Shown: positions 1-6,924, counted from the stretch's first letter. The stretch: 7,488 bases of DNA from Gammaproteobacteria bacterium (GCA_014762485.1 JABURU010000220.1:1-7488); one strand, 5' to 3'. A program made the numbers and translations. Notes: a model not told the origin generated them from the letters alone.

Positions 1-1928
1 ACATTATCTTAGTTACTTCTATGGCAGCCGGTCCCATAACCATGTACTCACGTTCAGCAGTGTTGGTTGAACCAGGGCTCTCAATCGCCAGTGCTATTAC
101 GGCAAGCAATGCTGACTATTTATGGTTTGAAGGCAACATAGATGGTGTTAATTCAACTGGACTGAACTTGAACAATACACGTTTCAGCTGGATTAAAGAT
201 GTACAAAGTATTAATAACACTAGCAATGGTGTTAGCTTGAGCGGATCAAACATAAAGGTGAGAAATATAACCGCAAGTAATAATGCACTGGTCGGTATTT
301 CTCTCAGTGGATCTTATATGGATGTAGACGGTGTTATTGCAAATGATAACCAGGGTAGCTCTGGTGTCTACGCGTATACGAGTAGTTCAGCGATAAGCAA
401 TATCACTGCCAATAATAATCTTTATGGTATCGGTGTTAATATTCCTGCATCAGGAAATGATCTAACCATCTCTGATATCAACGCTAGTACGAATGGTTCA
501 ACTGGGATTAGTATTACGGGCAATCTGAGCTATCGCCTTAATAACTTTATGATTAGCAATCTAAGTGCTATAGGAAACAGCGGTATAGGAGTATCTTTAT
601 CCAATTTTGATCAGAGTAATATTGCTAATATCACAACAAGTGACAATGCAGATGTCGGATTCTCTGTCGGTACATTGAATAACACACCTATTAGCAATGT
701 TATATCAACGGGTAATTCTGGAAATGGTATACGTCTGTTCCGTTGGGATATGGCGAGAGCTGAAAATATACATGTTTCAGATAATGGTAACTACGGTATT
801 CTTGTTGAGCAGTGTGAGAAGGGCTCAATAGCTCATGTAATGGCATCGAACAATACCTCACATGGTTACGCATTTGATAGTAGTAATCGAATGATCAGCT
901 CGGACATAACATCAGTTAATAATAACGGCTCTGGTGTGGCGTTCCTGGGAGGTAGTACCAGTAGTGTTAAGAATATTATTGTGGGCGCGACTTCAACCAA
1001 TAATGCCTCGCATGGTTTTGAAATTACACGTATGTCAGATCTGTACCTATCATCATTACTTTCAGTCAATAACGGTGGGGATGGATTCTATACCTATACC
1101 TTCGTGGATCGAGTGACGGCTGAAAATGTGATTTCCACGAATAATAGTGGTTTTGGTTTTAATCTTGAATCGAGTGATGATATGTACACTGGTCAGATAC
1201 TGGTCGGTAATAATACTTTGGGTGACTGCGAGGTTGATTCGTTTTTTGCGACCAATCCAGGATTTTCAGTACAGGCAAATAAGTCGTGTGTAATCAGTAA
1301 TGCCTCGGATGCCATAGTGACATTCGGAGTGGATGCATCTTCCAGCATAGTCGGTAAGATCACAGTGGATGATACGCAAACTATTGATGATGATGCCTCC
1401 TTTGGTACCAGCTTATATGACAATCTCACCGGATGGTCTAGTTTCGAGCATATACATAGAAGCTGGGGGAAAGAGGGGCCACAAGCCTTTGCTGATCTCA
1501 GCAATCAGGGGGCATGTAATACCGCAGGTGAAACTTGCCGAATCTGGGATTGGAGCGTTTCTACAACTGATGCTGGAAATTCGGGCGCAGCTGCTGCCTA
1601 TAATGTAGTTGCAGTCCCGGTTGTAAGCGATATGGTAAGTATTGTTATAAATACATCGGCTACCGATCAGGCTTATTGTGATACCAACTTCCCTGGTACG
1701 GATTATGATAATGGCAACTCATGTATTTGGACTTATCAACCTAGTTTACGTGAAGTTTCAGGAGATGCAGTTGGGGATGATAATGAGTTGTGTGAAGCAG
1801 GTGAAACCTGCTACGCAATGCCAAACATAGGCAGTTATCAAGGTCATGGGACGGCGGCACAAATCTCAACACTGGGTACAGGTGCTGATACGATAACGAT
1901 CATGACGTATCCAAGCCTTGGTCGTTAA
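1..1928 (+). CDS. Right-handed parallel beta-helix surface/secreted protein, 5'-truncated by the window edge
   Basis: The frame is open from the first base (first full codon at 3, reading IILVTS before the Met at 21) with no upstream stop and no ribosome binding site before that Met. The gene therefore almost certainly starts outside the window. At least 641 residues are visible. Residues about 30-410 (Met at 21 = 1) are imperfect coils of roughly 20-25 residues built on patterns such as I-x-N-I-x-A-S-x-N and G-I-x-L, rich in Asn, Ser and Gly. This is typical of right-handed parallel beta-helix proteins (pectate-lyase-like or adhesin-like folds). The C-terminal 200 residues are different: they carry two AGETC motifs (C499/C506 and C591/C597) and Asp/Asn-rich turns that could bind calcium. 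Such proteins are usually exported, but the signal peptide would lie upstream and no membrane anchor or autotransporter barrel is visible at the C-terminus. No catalytic residues could be assigned; carbohydrate binding or adhesion is a guess. It is more AT-rich than the genes downstream. A terminator follows 35 bp after the stop. Confidence 0.85.
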   Translation, partial: IILVTSMAAGPITMYSRSAVLVEPGLSIASAITASNADYLWFEGNIDGVNSTGLNLNNTRFSWIKDVQSINNTSNGVSLSGSNIKVRNITASNNALVGISLSGSYMDVDGVIANDNQGSSGVYAYTSSSAISNITANNNLYGIGVNIPASGNDLTISDINASTNGSTGISITGNLSYRLNNFMISNLSAIGNSGIGVSLSNFDQSNIANITTSDNADVGFSVGTLNNTPISNVISTGNSGNGIRLFRWDMARAENIHVSDNGNYGILVEQCEKGSIAHVMASNNTSHGYAFDSSNRMISSDITSVNNNGSGVAFLGGSTSSVKNIIVGATSTNNASHGFEITRMSDLYLSSLLSVNNGGDGFYTYTFVDRVTAENVISTNNSGFGFNLESSDDMYTGQILVGNNTLGDCEVDSFFATNPGFSVQANKSCVISNASDAIVTFGVDASSSIVGKITVDDTQTIDDDASFGTSLYDNLTGWSSFEHIHRSWGKEGPQAFADLSNQGACNTAGETCRIWDWSVSTTDAGNSGAAAAYNVVAVPVVSDMVSIVINTSATDQAYCDTNFPGTDYDNGNSCIWTYQPSLREVSGDAVGDDNELCEAGETCYAMPNIGSYQGHGTAAQISTLGTGADTITIMTYPSLGR

Positions 1929-1963
1929 TTGAGCAAGATAACGTTTAACGAAAGTCGATTTAT

Positions 1964-1990
1964 TGCCCTGCATCTGCAGGGCATTTTTTT
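1964..1990 (+). terminator. Rho-independent terminator of the beta-helix gene
   Basis: A 9-bp perfect inverted repeat, TGCCCTGCA (1964-1972) and TGCAGGGCA (1975-1983), is GC-rich at its core. It is followed directly by seven T residues (1984-1990). In RNA the innermost A-U pair would open to give a four-base loop. It lies 35 bp after the stop codon of the beta-helix gene and separates that gene from mtfA. Confidence 0.93.
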
Positions 1991-1998
1991 GTATGTCT

Positions 1999-2015
1999 GT
2001 TAAGTCGTAGTTAAG
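1999..2015 (+). promoter_or_regulatory. Tandem hexamer box GTTAAG-N5-GTTAAG (possible response-regulator site)
   Basis: Two exact GTTAAG copies (1999-2004 and 2010-2015) are 11 bp apart start to start, placing them on the same face of the helix. Hexamer-N5-hexamer is the arrangement of boxes bound by OmpR/PhoB-family response regulators. The PmrA/QseB type (CTTAAG-like hexamers) differs by one base per half. The box lies upstream of two TATAAT boxes that precede mtfA. No regulator gene is visible nearby, so this rests on spacing and sequence resemblance only. Confidence 0.35.
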
Positions 2016-2050
2016 CAGAAAAGAACTCTGATCCGTTTTATAATTGGTAG

Positions 2051-2079
2051 GGGACAAGCCACGTTTTCCTATTTATAAT
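2051..2079 (+). promoter_or_regulatory. Predicted sigma70-type promoter upstream of mtfA
   Basis: A -35 element GGGACA (2051-2056, four of six consensus bases) is followed by a 17-bp spacer and a perfect -10 TATAAT (2074-2079). Transcription would start near 2086, giving a leader of about 98 nt before mtfA. A second perfect TATAAT lies at 2039-2044 but has no recognisable -35 at normal spacing, so it might need an activator. Confidence 0.55.
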
Positions 2080-2183
2080 GGTGAGTGCAGTTCTTGCAAT
2101 TAAGCACGTGAGAATAACATCGGCCTAGTAGTTTAAGGAACAAAGTGCCCTTACTATTCGCTCCATTATAAAAGCAGCCCTCC

Positions 2184-2963
2184 ATGCTAAAAGCCTTTCA
2201 ACAATGGCGTCGCCGCCGCATCATCAAGCGCTCTACCATTACATCGGAGCAATGGTCACAGGCCTTCGCAGCGTTGCCCTTACTAACAGGCCTTACCGAT
2301 AAGGACAAACAGCGCCTGCAGGAGCTGGCCATACTCTTTATGCATTACAAGTCTTTTGAGCCTGCACAGGGTCTGGTGCTGAACCAGGCCATGATCATGC
2401 ATATTGCCTTGCAGGCCTGTTTGCCGATTTTGCATTTGGGTTTGCAGGCTTACGATGGCTGGGTTTCGATAATCATCTACCCGCAGGGTTTTTTACCGCA
2501 GCACAGTTATATGGATGAGGCGGGGGTAATGCATGAGGAGCAGGATCACCTGGCCGGTGAGGCCTGGTTACGTGGGCCGGTGATCCTGGGTTGGGAGGAT
2601 GCCCGCCAGGCCGGAGAACTGGATGGACATAACTTAGTTGTCCACGAGTTTGCCCATAAGCTGGATATGCAAAACGGTGTGGCCAATGGTTACCCTCCGC
2701 TGCATACGGAGATGGATCGGGAGACCTGGGTGGCGGCCTTTAGTCAGGCCTTTGCGCATTTTAGTGAGCGGTGCCAGTCTCCGTCTCAAACGATTGATGA
2801 TCTGGACTGTTATGCGGCGACCTCGCCTGCTGAGTTCTTCGCGGTATTTAGCGAGGTGTTTTTCGAGCGCCCGGCCCTGCTTAAACAGTATTACCCTGAT
2901 GTCTATCTGCAGCTTTCTCTTTATTACCGACAGGACCCTTTGTCGCGCCTGAATAGAGTATAG
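2184..2963 (+). CDS. mtfA: MtfA-type zinc-dependent peptidase (M90 family)
   Basis: The 259-residue protein is close to the length of E. coli MtfA (265). It carries the M90 signature HEFAHKLD, with H154 and H158 as zinc ligands and E155 as the catalytic glutamate of the HExxH motif. The expected downstream glutamate ligand is E217 in CYAATSPAEFFAV. The N-terminus is basic (QWRRRRIIKR) and no signal peptide is visible, so it should be cytoplasmic. In E. coli, MtfA is an aminopeptidase that also binds the glucose repressor Mlc (DgsA) and so relieves ptsG repression. Whether that role holds here cannot be judged because no PTS or mlc gene is in view. The ATG at 2184 gives the family-typical N-terminus but has no good Shine-Dalgarno sequence. 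A promoter is predicted about 100 bp upstream. The gene is separated from the next one (3090) by 126 bp. Confidence 0.92.
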   Translation: MLKAFQQWRRRRIIKRSTITSEQWSQAFAALPLLTGLTDKDKQRLQELAILFMHYKSFEPAQGLVLNQAMIMHIALQACLPILHLGLQAYDGWVSIIIYPQGFLPQHSYMDEAGVMHEEQDHLAGEAWLRGPVILGWEDARQAGELDGHNLVVHEFAHKLDMQNGVANGYPPLHTEMDRETWVAAFSQAFAHFSERCQSPSQTIDDLDCYAATSPAEFFAVFSEVFFERPALLKQYYPDVYLQLSLYYRQDPLSRLNRV

Positions 2964-2993
2964 CCTTGTGTATTCATGATGGCTTAATCCCAA

Positions 2994-3019
2994 AAAGGCG
3001 TATCCGTTTCCCGGCCTTT
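2994..3019 (+). terminator. Weak hairpin after mtfA
   Basis: AAAGGC (2994-2999) and GCCTTT (3014-3019) form a 6-bp stem with a 14-nt loop, 30 bp after the mtfA stop. There is no proper T tract after the second arm (AGTATAG follows), so termination would be leaky at best. Confidence 0.22.
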
Positions 3020-3076
3020 AGTATAGTGTGTGATATAGAGTCTTATGAGAACACAGACATCCGTCACTGTCGGGGC

Positions 3077-3083
3077 AAGGGAG
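3077..3083 (+). promoter_or_regulatory. Ribosome binding site that sets the start of the 90-residue protein
   Basis: AAGGGAG is close to the Shine-Dalgarno consensus and lies 6 nt before the ATG at 3090. The alternative in-frame ATG at 3045 has nothing similar in front of it, so 3090 is the preferred start. Confidence 0.7.
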
Positions 3084-3089
3084 CGCAAA

Positions 3090-3362
3090 ATGAATAATGA
3101 GATGATAAAGGTACGTGTGACAGAAACCGGGCAGACCATGGACGTGGTGGTGTACAGCAAGCGCCCGGATCGTATTGAGGTCGTCATAGGTGAAGGGACA
3201 CATAGCGTTAAATGTGAGCTGACACCTACACGCAGTGGCTTGTCTTATGCCGGTAAGGTAATGGGGCGTGAGATAGTCTACGAGCGCAGCCATGACGATG
3301 TGCAGACCGAGGTGAATGCACGCCAGCAGGCCAGAGCAAACCTGCACAAGCGTGGCGTGTAA
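3090..3362 (+). CDS. Small conserved-looking hypothetical protein, 90 residues
   Basis: I do not recognise a named family. The start at 3090 is chosen for its ribosome binding site; a longer reading from 3045 would add 15 residues (MRTQTSVTVGARERK) with no such site. Residues about 5-70 read as alternating beta strands (IKVRVTET, MDVVVYSKRP, RIEVVIGE, HSVKCELTPT, LSYAGKVMG, REIVYERS), suggesting a small beta-barrel or beta-sheet domain. Residues 70-87 are polar and likely helical. It has one cysteine (C42), no signal peptide and no membrane segment, so it is probably a soluble cytoplasmic protein, possibly binding nucleic acid or another protein. It lies between mtfA and selO on the same strand, 158 bp before selO. 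Codon use and base composition match the neighbouring genes, which supports it as a real gene. Confidence 0.72.
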   Translation: MNNEMIKVRVTETGQTMDVVVYSKRPDRIEVVIGEGTHSVKCELTPTRSGLSYAGKVMGREIVYERSHDDVQTEVNARQQARANLHKRGV

Positions 3363-3370
3363 ATCAGCCC

Positions 3371-3400
3371 CACCGATATAAGTAAATATCTTGCCCGGTG
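3371..3400 (+). repeat. Imperfect inverted repeat after the 90-residue gene
   Basis: CACCG (3371-3375) pairs with CGGTG (3396-3400), and GATAT (3375-3379) with ATATC (3386-3390). The two stems share G3375 and are interrupted by TTGCC. No T tract follows. It sits 8 bp after the stop codon and could stabilise the mRNA end or act as a weak terminator. Confidence 0.25.
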
Positions 3401-3484
3401 AGTAAACAGACTGCTGGCGATTAAGGCGGCCCTATACCCTCATTATCTCTACGTCTTAGTATGCCTTAATCTGTAGTATATTAG

Positions 3485-3521
3485 TCGGATATATTCTTTT
3501 CCCCTGAGTTGTTATATCCGA
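3485..3521 (+). repeat. Inverted repeat abutting the selO start codon
   Basis: TCGGATATA (3485-3493) and TATATCCGA (3513-3521) are perfect 9-bp complements separated by 19 nt. The last base of the second arm is the A of the selO ATG. In mRNA this would form a hairpin whose loop (3494-3512) holds the only Shine-Dalgarno-like bases (TGAG, 3505-3508). As DNA it could be a dyad operator overlapping a TATATT -10-like box at 3490-3495. Either role is inference. Confidence 0.45.
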
Positions 3522-5287
3522 TGAAAACTCAACAGCACGAAAACCCTGTTACTGTCATGTCTTTAGATGACCTTGCCGCACTGGCCGACTATTCGCTGAT
3601 GGCGTCGCTTAAATGCGATCCTGATGCTAGTGAAGATGGCATTGATCATGAGCCTCGCCAGGTCTTTTCTGGTCACTATGTGCCGGTGAAGTCGACGCCG
3701 ATTGAATCACCCGAGTATGTCGCGCATAGCCATAGCTTTTTTCATGAGCTGGGGTTTGACGATAGCCTGGCCCAGACGGATGATTTTGTGCGTATGTTTA
3801 GTGGCGATCTGTCGCAGGTGCCAGAGCCTATGAGTAAGGTGGGCTGGGCGACGGGGTATGCGCTGTCTATCTTTGGTACCGAGTACACTCAACAGTGTCC
3901 GTTTCAAACCGGTAATGGTTATGGTGATGGTCGCGCCATGTCGGTGCTGGAGGTCGTGATACCTAATCGGAATGGGGGCCGACGTTGGGAGATGCAACTA
4001 AAAGGCGGCGGTCGCACACCCTATTGTCGTGGTGCGGATGGTCGTGCGGTGTTGCGCTCCAGTGTGCGGGAGTTCCTCGCACAGGAGGCGATGCATGCGC
4101 TGGGTGTACCCACCTCGCGTTCATTAACTCTTTACGTGTCGAAAACGGAAAAGGTACAACGGCCGTGGTACTCGGAGGGATCACGTTCGCACGATCCCGA
4201 CATGATGGTATCGGAGCCGGTGGCCATCTCGACACGCGTGGCTTCGTCCTTCTTGCGTGTGGGTCAGATCGAACTGTTTGGTCGTCGGGCGCGAAAGCAT
4301 GAACACCCTGAGGCGATGGCAGAATTAGAAGCGATCGTCTTGCACCTGATTGAGCGTGAGTATGCAGACGTAATAGATCAGTCACTAAACCTTGAAGAGA
4401 AGGTGGTGTTGCTGGCGCGCGAGTTTCGCTGTCGCCTGACCTCGCTGGTGGCCAACTGGATGCGTGTGGGTTATTGCCAGGGCAACTTTAACAGCGACAA
4501 CACGGCCGCCGGTGGCTTTACCCTTGATTATGGCCCCTTTGGTTTTATCGAGGCCTTTCACCCTTACTACCAGCCCTGGACCGGGGGTGGGGAACACTTT
4601 TCGTTCTGGAATCAGCCCATCGCGGCCGAGCGTAACTTCGAGATGTTTTGTACTGCCTTGCGCCCCTTGCTGACCGACGATGACGATGCCTTGCCGCAGC
4701 TGGACGAGATACGCACCGGCTTTGCCCAGGTGATGCAGCAAGAGGTAGAGGCGATGTGGGCGGCCAAGCTGGGGCTGGAGAGCTTTGATGAGGCGCTGTT
4801 CAATGAGCTGATCACTCTCATGGTGCATACTCCGGTGGATTACACCCTCTTCTTTCGTGAGCTGTCGAACCTGCCCGGTGGCCCTGATGATATCGAGCCG
4901 TTGAAGAAAAGCTTTTACACCGATGCGAGCCATGCAACGGTGTCCAAACCCCCGACCTATGCCACCCACCCGCAAGAGCTGGAACAACTTTGGTCTAGCT
5001 GGCTGACAAAATGGCAGGTTCATATTGTTAATGCATCGGCCTCGCCGGATGAGATCGCGGCGCAGATGAAACGGGTGAACCCCAAGTACACCTTGCGCGA
5101 GTGGATGCTGGCGCCGGCCTATCAGCAAGCCAGGCTGGGCGACTATGCGCCCATCAAAGCGCTGCAAGCAGTGATGGCGCAACCCTATGATGAGCAGTCA
5201 AAAGAAGTGGAGCAGCAATATTATCGCTTAAAGCCGACCGAGGCCTGTGAGATCGGCGGGCTGTCGCATATGAGCTGTTCGTCTTGA
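3521..5287 (+). CDS. selO: SelO/YdiU-family protein adenylyltransferase (long form)
   Basis: This is a pseudokinase-fold enzyme that transfers AMP from ATP to Ser/Thr/Tyr of target proteins. The family is linked to redox homeostasis; UMPylation has also been reported for YdiU. The start at ATG 3521 gives 588 residues, against 478 in E. coli. A TTG at 3509 and an ATG at 3557 are alternatives, and none has a strong ribosome binding site. The glycine-rich loop is at 131-139 (GNGYGDGRA). The active-site set seen in characterised SelO is complete: K161 (LKGGGRTPY), E184 (VREFL), R239 and R246 (TRVASSFLR), D326-N327 (NSDN) and D336 (DYGPFGF). The C-terminus ends in Cys-Ser-Ser, with C586 at the position of selenocysteine in human SELENOO and the redox Cys of E. 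coli YdiU. The partner cysteine of YdiU (C272) is not at its expected place, where PYYQPWTGGGEHF is found. Cytoplasmic; no signal peptide. It is convergent with the membrane-protein gene at 5343. Confidence 0.94.
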   Translation: MKTQQHENPVTVMSLDDLAALADYSLMASLKCDPDASEDGIDHEPRQVFSGHYVPVKSTPIESPEYVAHSHSFFHELGFDDSLAQTDDFVRMFSGDLSQVPEPMSKVGWATGYALSIFGTEYTQQCPFQTGNGYGDGRAMSVLEVVIPNRNGGRRWEMQLKGGGRTPYCRGADGRAVLRSSVREFLAQEAMHALGVPTSRSLTLYVSKTEKVQRPWYSEGSRSHDPDMMVSEPVAISTRVASSFLRVGQIELFGRRARKHEHPEAMAELEAIVLHLIEREYADVIDQSLNLEEKVVLLAREFRCRLTSLVANWMRVGYCQGNFNSDNTAAGGFTLDYGPFGFIEAFHPYYQPWTGGGEHFSFWNQPIAAERNFEMFCTALRPLLTDDDDALPQLDEIRTGFAQVMQQEVEAMWAAKLGLESFDEALFNELITLMVHTPVDYTLFFRELSNLPGGPDDIEPLKKSFYTDASHATVSKPPTYATHPQELEQLWSSWLTKWQVHIVNASASPDEIAAQMKRVNPKYTLREWMLAPAYQQARLGDYAPIKALQAVMAQPYDEQSKEVEQQYYRLKPTEACEIGGLSHMSCSS

Positions 5288-5296
5288 TGCGGATAC

Positions 5297-5328
5297 AGGC
5301 CAACATGAAGTGAAATTTTCTGTTGCCT
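5297..5328. terminator. Possible bidirectional hairpin between convergent genes
   Basis: AGGC-C-AACA (5297-5305, one bulged C) pairs with TGTTGCCT (5321-5328) around a 15-nt loop, in the 55-bp gap between the stops of selO and the minus-strand membrane gene. Neither side has a convincing T tract. The position fits a shared terminator but the structure is weak. Confidence 0.3.
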
Positions 5329-5342
5329 AATCTAATGACGAT

Positions 5343-6074
5343 TTAATCCGCTTTATGTTGGCTGGCGACGATCTCTTCCAGCTTGTACCCGGTTAAGGTG
5401 TTAATGGTGCGCCATAGGTAATAGAAGATGGCGATCATCATGATCATCGATGGGATGGCGATCATCGGGTAACTGAGCAGGGTCATTTGTCCTAGCTCTT
5501 CATTAAAGGCGGCGCTGCCGGCCGGGCTGGTGACGAGCCATTTGGCCAGGGTGTAGTTCATGATCTCCGAGAAGAGGAAGGTGCTACTTAAAAAGTAAGT
5601 GGCGTTTTGCAGGCGGTTTTCAAACAGCTGGCTATGGCCGAGCTCATGCAGCTTTTGTTCGATCTTCTCGACGTTCATCACCTTGGGGTTATAGATCATG
5701 GTTCTTACCAGCGGGTAAGGCGTGTAGACCGAGATCAGGGTGGCGACACCGAGGATAGAGGGGATCGCCGCTTCCTTGATCGCCAGCCACTCCGGGTCGA
5801 GCTCCAGCAGGCCGATGCCGCCGGTGAGCAGCACGCTGATCAGGCCCAGCAGGGCGATAAAATTAAATTTCTTATATCGGGCTAATTCGAATATCCCCCA
5901 TCCCAGCGGGAAGGCGAGCGCGACGATTAAGGCCATCGTGGGGCCGAGATCTTCCGCGCCGCTGAGCTTCATCAGGATCAGGGAGGGGAGGATGATGCTC
6001 ACCAACAGGTCGACCATCGGTCTGGGTTTGTGTTCAGGGGTGGTCGGGTGGCTGGATGAGGTATCGTGATTCAT
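5343..6074 (-). CDS. VC0807-family integral membrane protein
   Basis: The 243-residue protein has about six predicted membrane helices (roughly 20-37, 44-62, 70-90, 101-118, 157-180 and 197-220). The N-terminal 19 residues are a polar Ser/Thr/Pro-rich tail. The segment FPLGWGIFELARYKKFNFIALLG, followed by a Gly-rich run and LLELD, matches what I recall of proteins annotated VC0807 family. These are inner-membrane proteins of unknown activity, sometimes compared with intracellular septation protein A. No catalytic motif is seen. A hydrophilic stretch at about 125-155 (KVMNVEKIEQKLHELGHSQL) is probably a loop on one face. The start at 6074 has only a weak upstream purine stretch (TGAAG). The rhomboid gene ends 130 bp upstream on the same strand with no strong terminator between, so cotranscription is possible, although a candidate promoter lies in the gap. 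The family call is from memory of the motif pattern and the function is unknown. Confidence 0.82.
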   Translation of the reverse strand: MNHDTSSSHPTTPEHKPRPMVDLLVSIILPSLILMKLSGAEDLGPTMALIVALAFPLGWGIFELARYKKFNFIALLGLISVLLTGGIGLLELDPEWLAIKEAAIPSILGVATLISVYTPYPLVRTMIYNPKVMNVEKIEQKLHELGHSQLFENRLQNATYFLSSTFLFSEIMNYTLAKWLVTSPAGSAAFNEELGQMTLLSYPMIAIPSMIMMIAIFYYLWRTINTLTGYKLEEIVASQHKAD

Positions 6075-6119
6075 GGTTTTACTTCAGTTGTCCTGATTAC
6101 GTGTGCTTGCCGGCGACAG

Positions 6120-6148
6120 CATATCATTAAATGACCCTGGTTTATCAA
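6120..6148 (-). promoter_or_regulatory. Candidate promoter of the VC0807-family gene
   Basis: Read on the minus strand, a -35 TTGATA (6148-6143, five of six consensus bases) is followed by a 17-bp spacer and a weak -10 GATATG (6125-6120, three of six). A shifted -10, TATGCT, is also possible with a 19-bp spacer. The start point would be near 6113, about 40 nt before the ATG. It would allow transcription independent of the rhomboid gene. Confidence 0.35.
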
Positions 6149-6204
6149 GATGGTTCCGGTAAGCCGCCTATCCGGTGTGATGTCGGCATGGGCCTAAGCG
6201 GTGA

Positions 6205-6843
6205 TCATGGTTTAAGTGGGTGTTTACCCCAGTAGACTAATAATAAGAAACCAAACAGCATGCCGCCCAGGTGGGCAAAGTGGGCGATGCCTGCCAGGGT
6301 GCCGGTCACGCCTGCGTATAACTCGACACCGGCATAGAGCAATACAAACCACTTTGCCTTCAAGATGATGGGCGGAAAGATGAGCATCAATCGCTCATCA
6401 GGAAAGGTCAGGGCAAACGCCAGTAGCAGGCCAAACACACCCCCCGAAGCCCCGACCGTGGGATAGATAGTGCCTTCACTCATGGTTTGGCTGGCAATCA
6501 ATAGCTGTACCAGGCCGGCACCGAGCGCACAGACAAAATAGTAAATCGCAAACGCCTTTGAGCCCCAGGCATACTCAATGCGTGACCCGAACAGCCACAG
6601 TGCGTACATATTGATCAACAAGTGAAAGACGCTGCCGTGCAGGAATGCATAGCTGATTAGCTGCCATATGTGAAAGCTGGGCGCGATGCCCTCGGCTATC
6701 TCTATCCCCATCATACCCAGCGGCCAGAGGGCAAAAGACTCCATGATGGGGCCACTAGCGGCAATTAAAAAGATGAATGCAATTCCATTTAGAATGAGCA
6801 AAATCTGGACGATGGATGGATAAAAAAGAGGTCGCCGAGACAT
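6205..6843 (-). CDS. Rhomboid-family intramembrane serine protease
   Basis: Read from the ATG at 6843 the protein has 212 residues and about six membrane helices, the compact GlpG-like core. The catalytic serine is S133 in GASGG and the catalytic histidine is H191 in AHFAHLGGMLFG. H74 and N78 in FHLLINMYALWLFG match H150 and N154 of E. coli GlpG, which line the oxyanion region. The enzyme cleaves peptide bonds inside or near membrane helices of substrate proteins in the inner membrane; the substrate here is unknown. An upstream in-frame ATG at 6942 would add 33 residues rich in Arg, Pro and Cys. I reject it because it has no ribosome binding site, while GGTG lies 5 nt before the 6843 start and the protein then begins MSRRPLFYPS just before the first helix. 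It is divergent from the cold shock gene and lies upstream of the membrane-protein gene, possibly in one transcript. Confidence 0.93.
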   Translation of the reverse strand: MSRRPLFYPSIVQILLILNGIAFIFLIAASGPIMESFALWPLGMMGIEIAEGIAPSFHIWQLISYAFLHGSVFHLLINMYALWLFGSRIEYAWGSKAFAIYYFVCALGAGLVQLLIASQTMSEGTIYPTVGASGGVFGLLLAFALTFPDERLMLIFPPIILKAKWFVLLYAGVELYAGVTGTLAGIAHFAHLGGMLFGFLLLVYWGKHPLKP

Positions 6844-6924
6844 ATCGCACCATACTGTTGGATGTCTGGGAATATAATAGGGAATCCGGCGGGGGCTGTC
6901 CCGCAGAAAGCCCGTGCAGCGAAA

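Noticed and set aside
21..412. Beta-helix coils as a DNA tandem repeat or CRISPR-like array
   Set aside because: The periodicity is at the protein level (about 20-25 residues) with diverged nucleotide sequence; no identical repeats with spacers are present.
2078..2128. 16-codon frame (MVSAVLAIKHVRITSA) upstream of mtfA
   Set aside because: Its ATG overlaps the predicted -10 box, so it would not be transcribed from that promoter, and it has no ribosome binding site.
2167..2172. TATAAA as a -10 element for mtfA
   Set aside because: Transcription would begin only about 5 nt before the start codon; the TATAAT at 2074 with a -35 is a better promoter.
3045..3089. Longer start of the 90-residue protein
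   Set aside because: No ribosome binding site before 3045, whereas AAGGGAG precedes 3090 at good spacing.
3509..3520. TTG start for selO adding MLYP
   Set aside because: TTG is rare, has no properly spaced Shine-Dalgarno sequence, and an ATG follows four codons later.
3963..4385. Open frame of 140 codons on the minus strand inside selO
   Set aside because: Antisense shadow of the selO catalytic core; low-complexity Arg/Pro/His composition and no ribosome binding site.
4385..5182. Long open frame of 265 codons on the minus strand inside selO
   Set aside because: It is antisense to a well-conserved selO gene, rich in Arg, His and Gly, has no recognisable domain, and is explained by selO codon bias.
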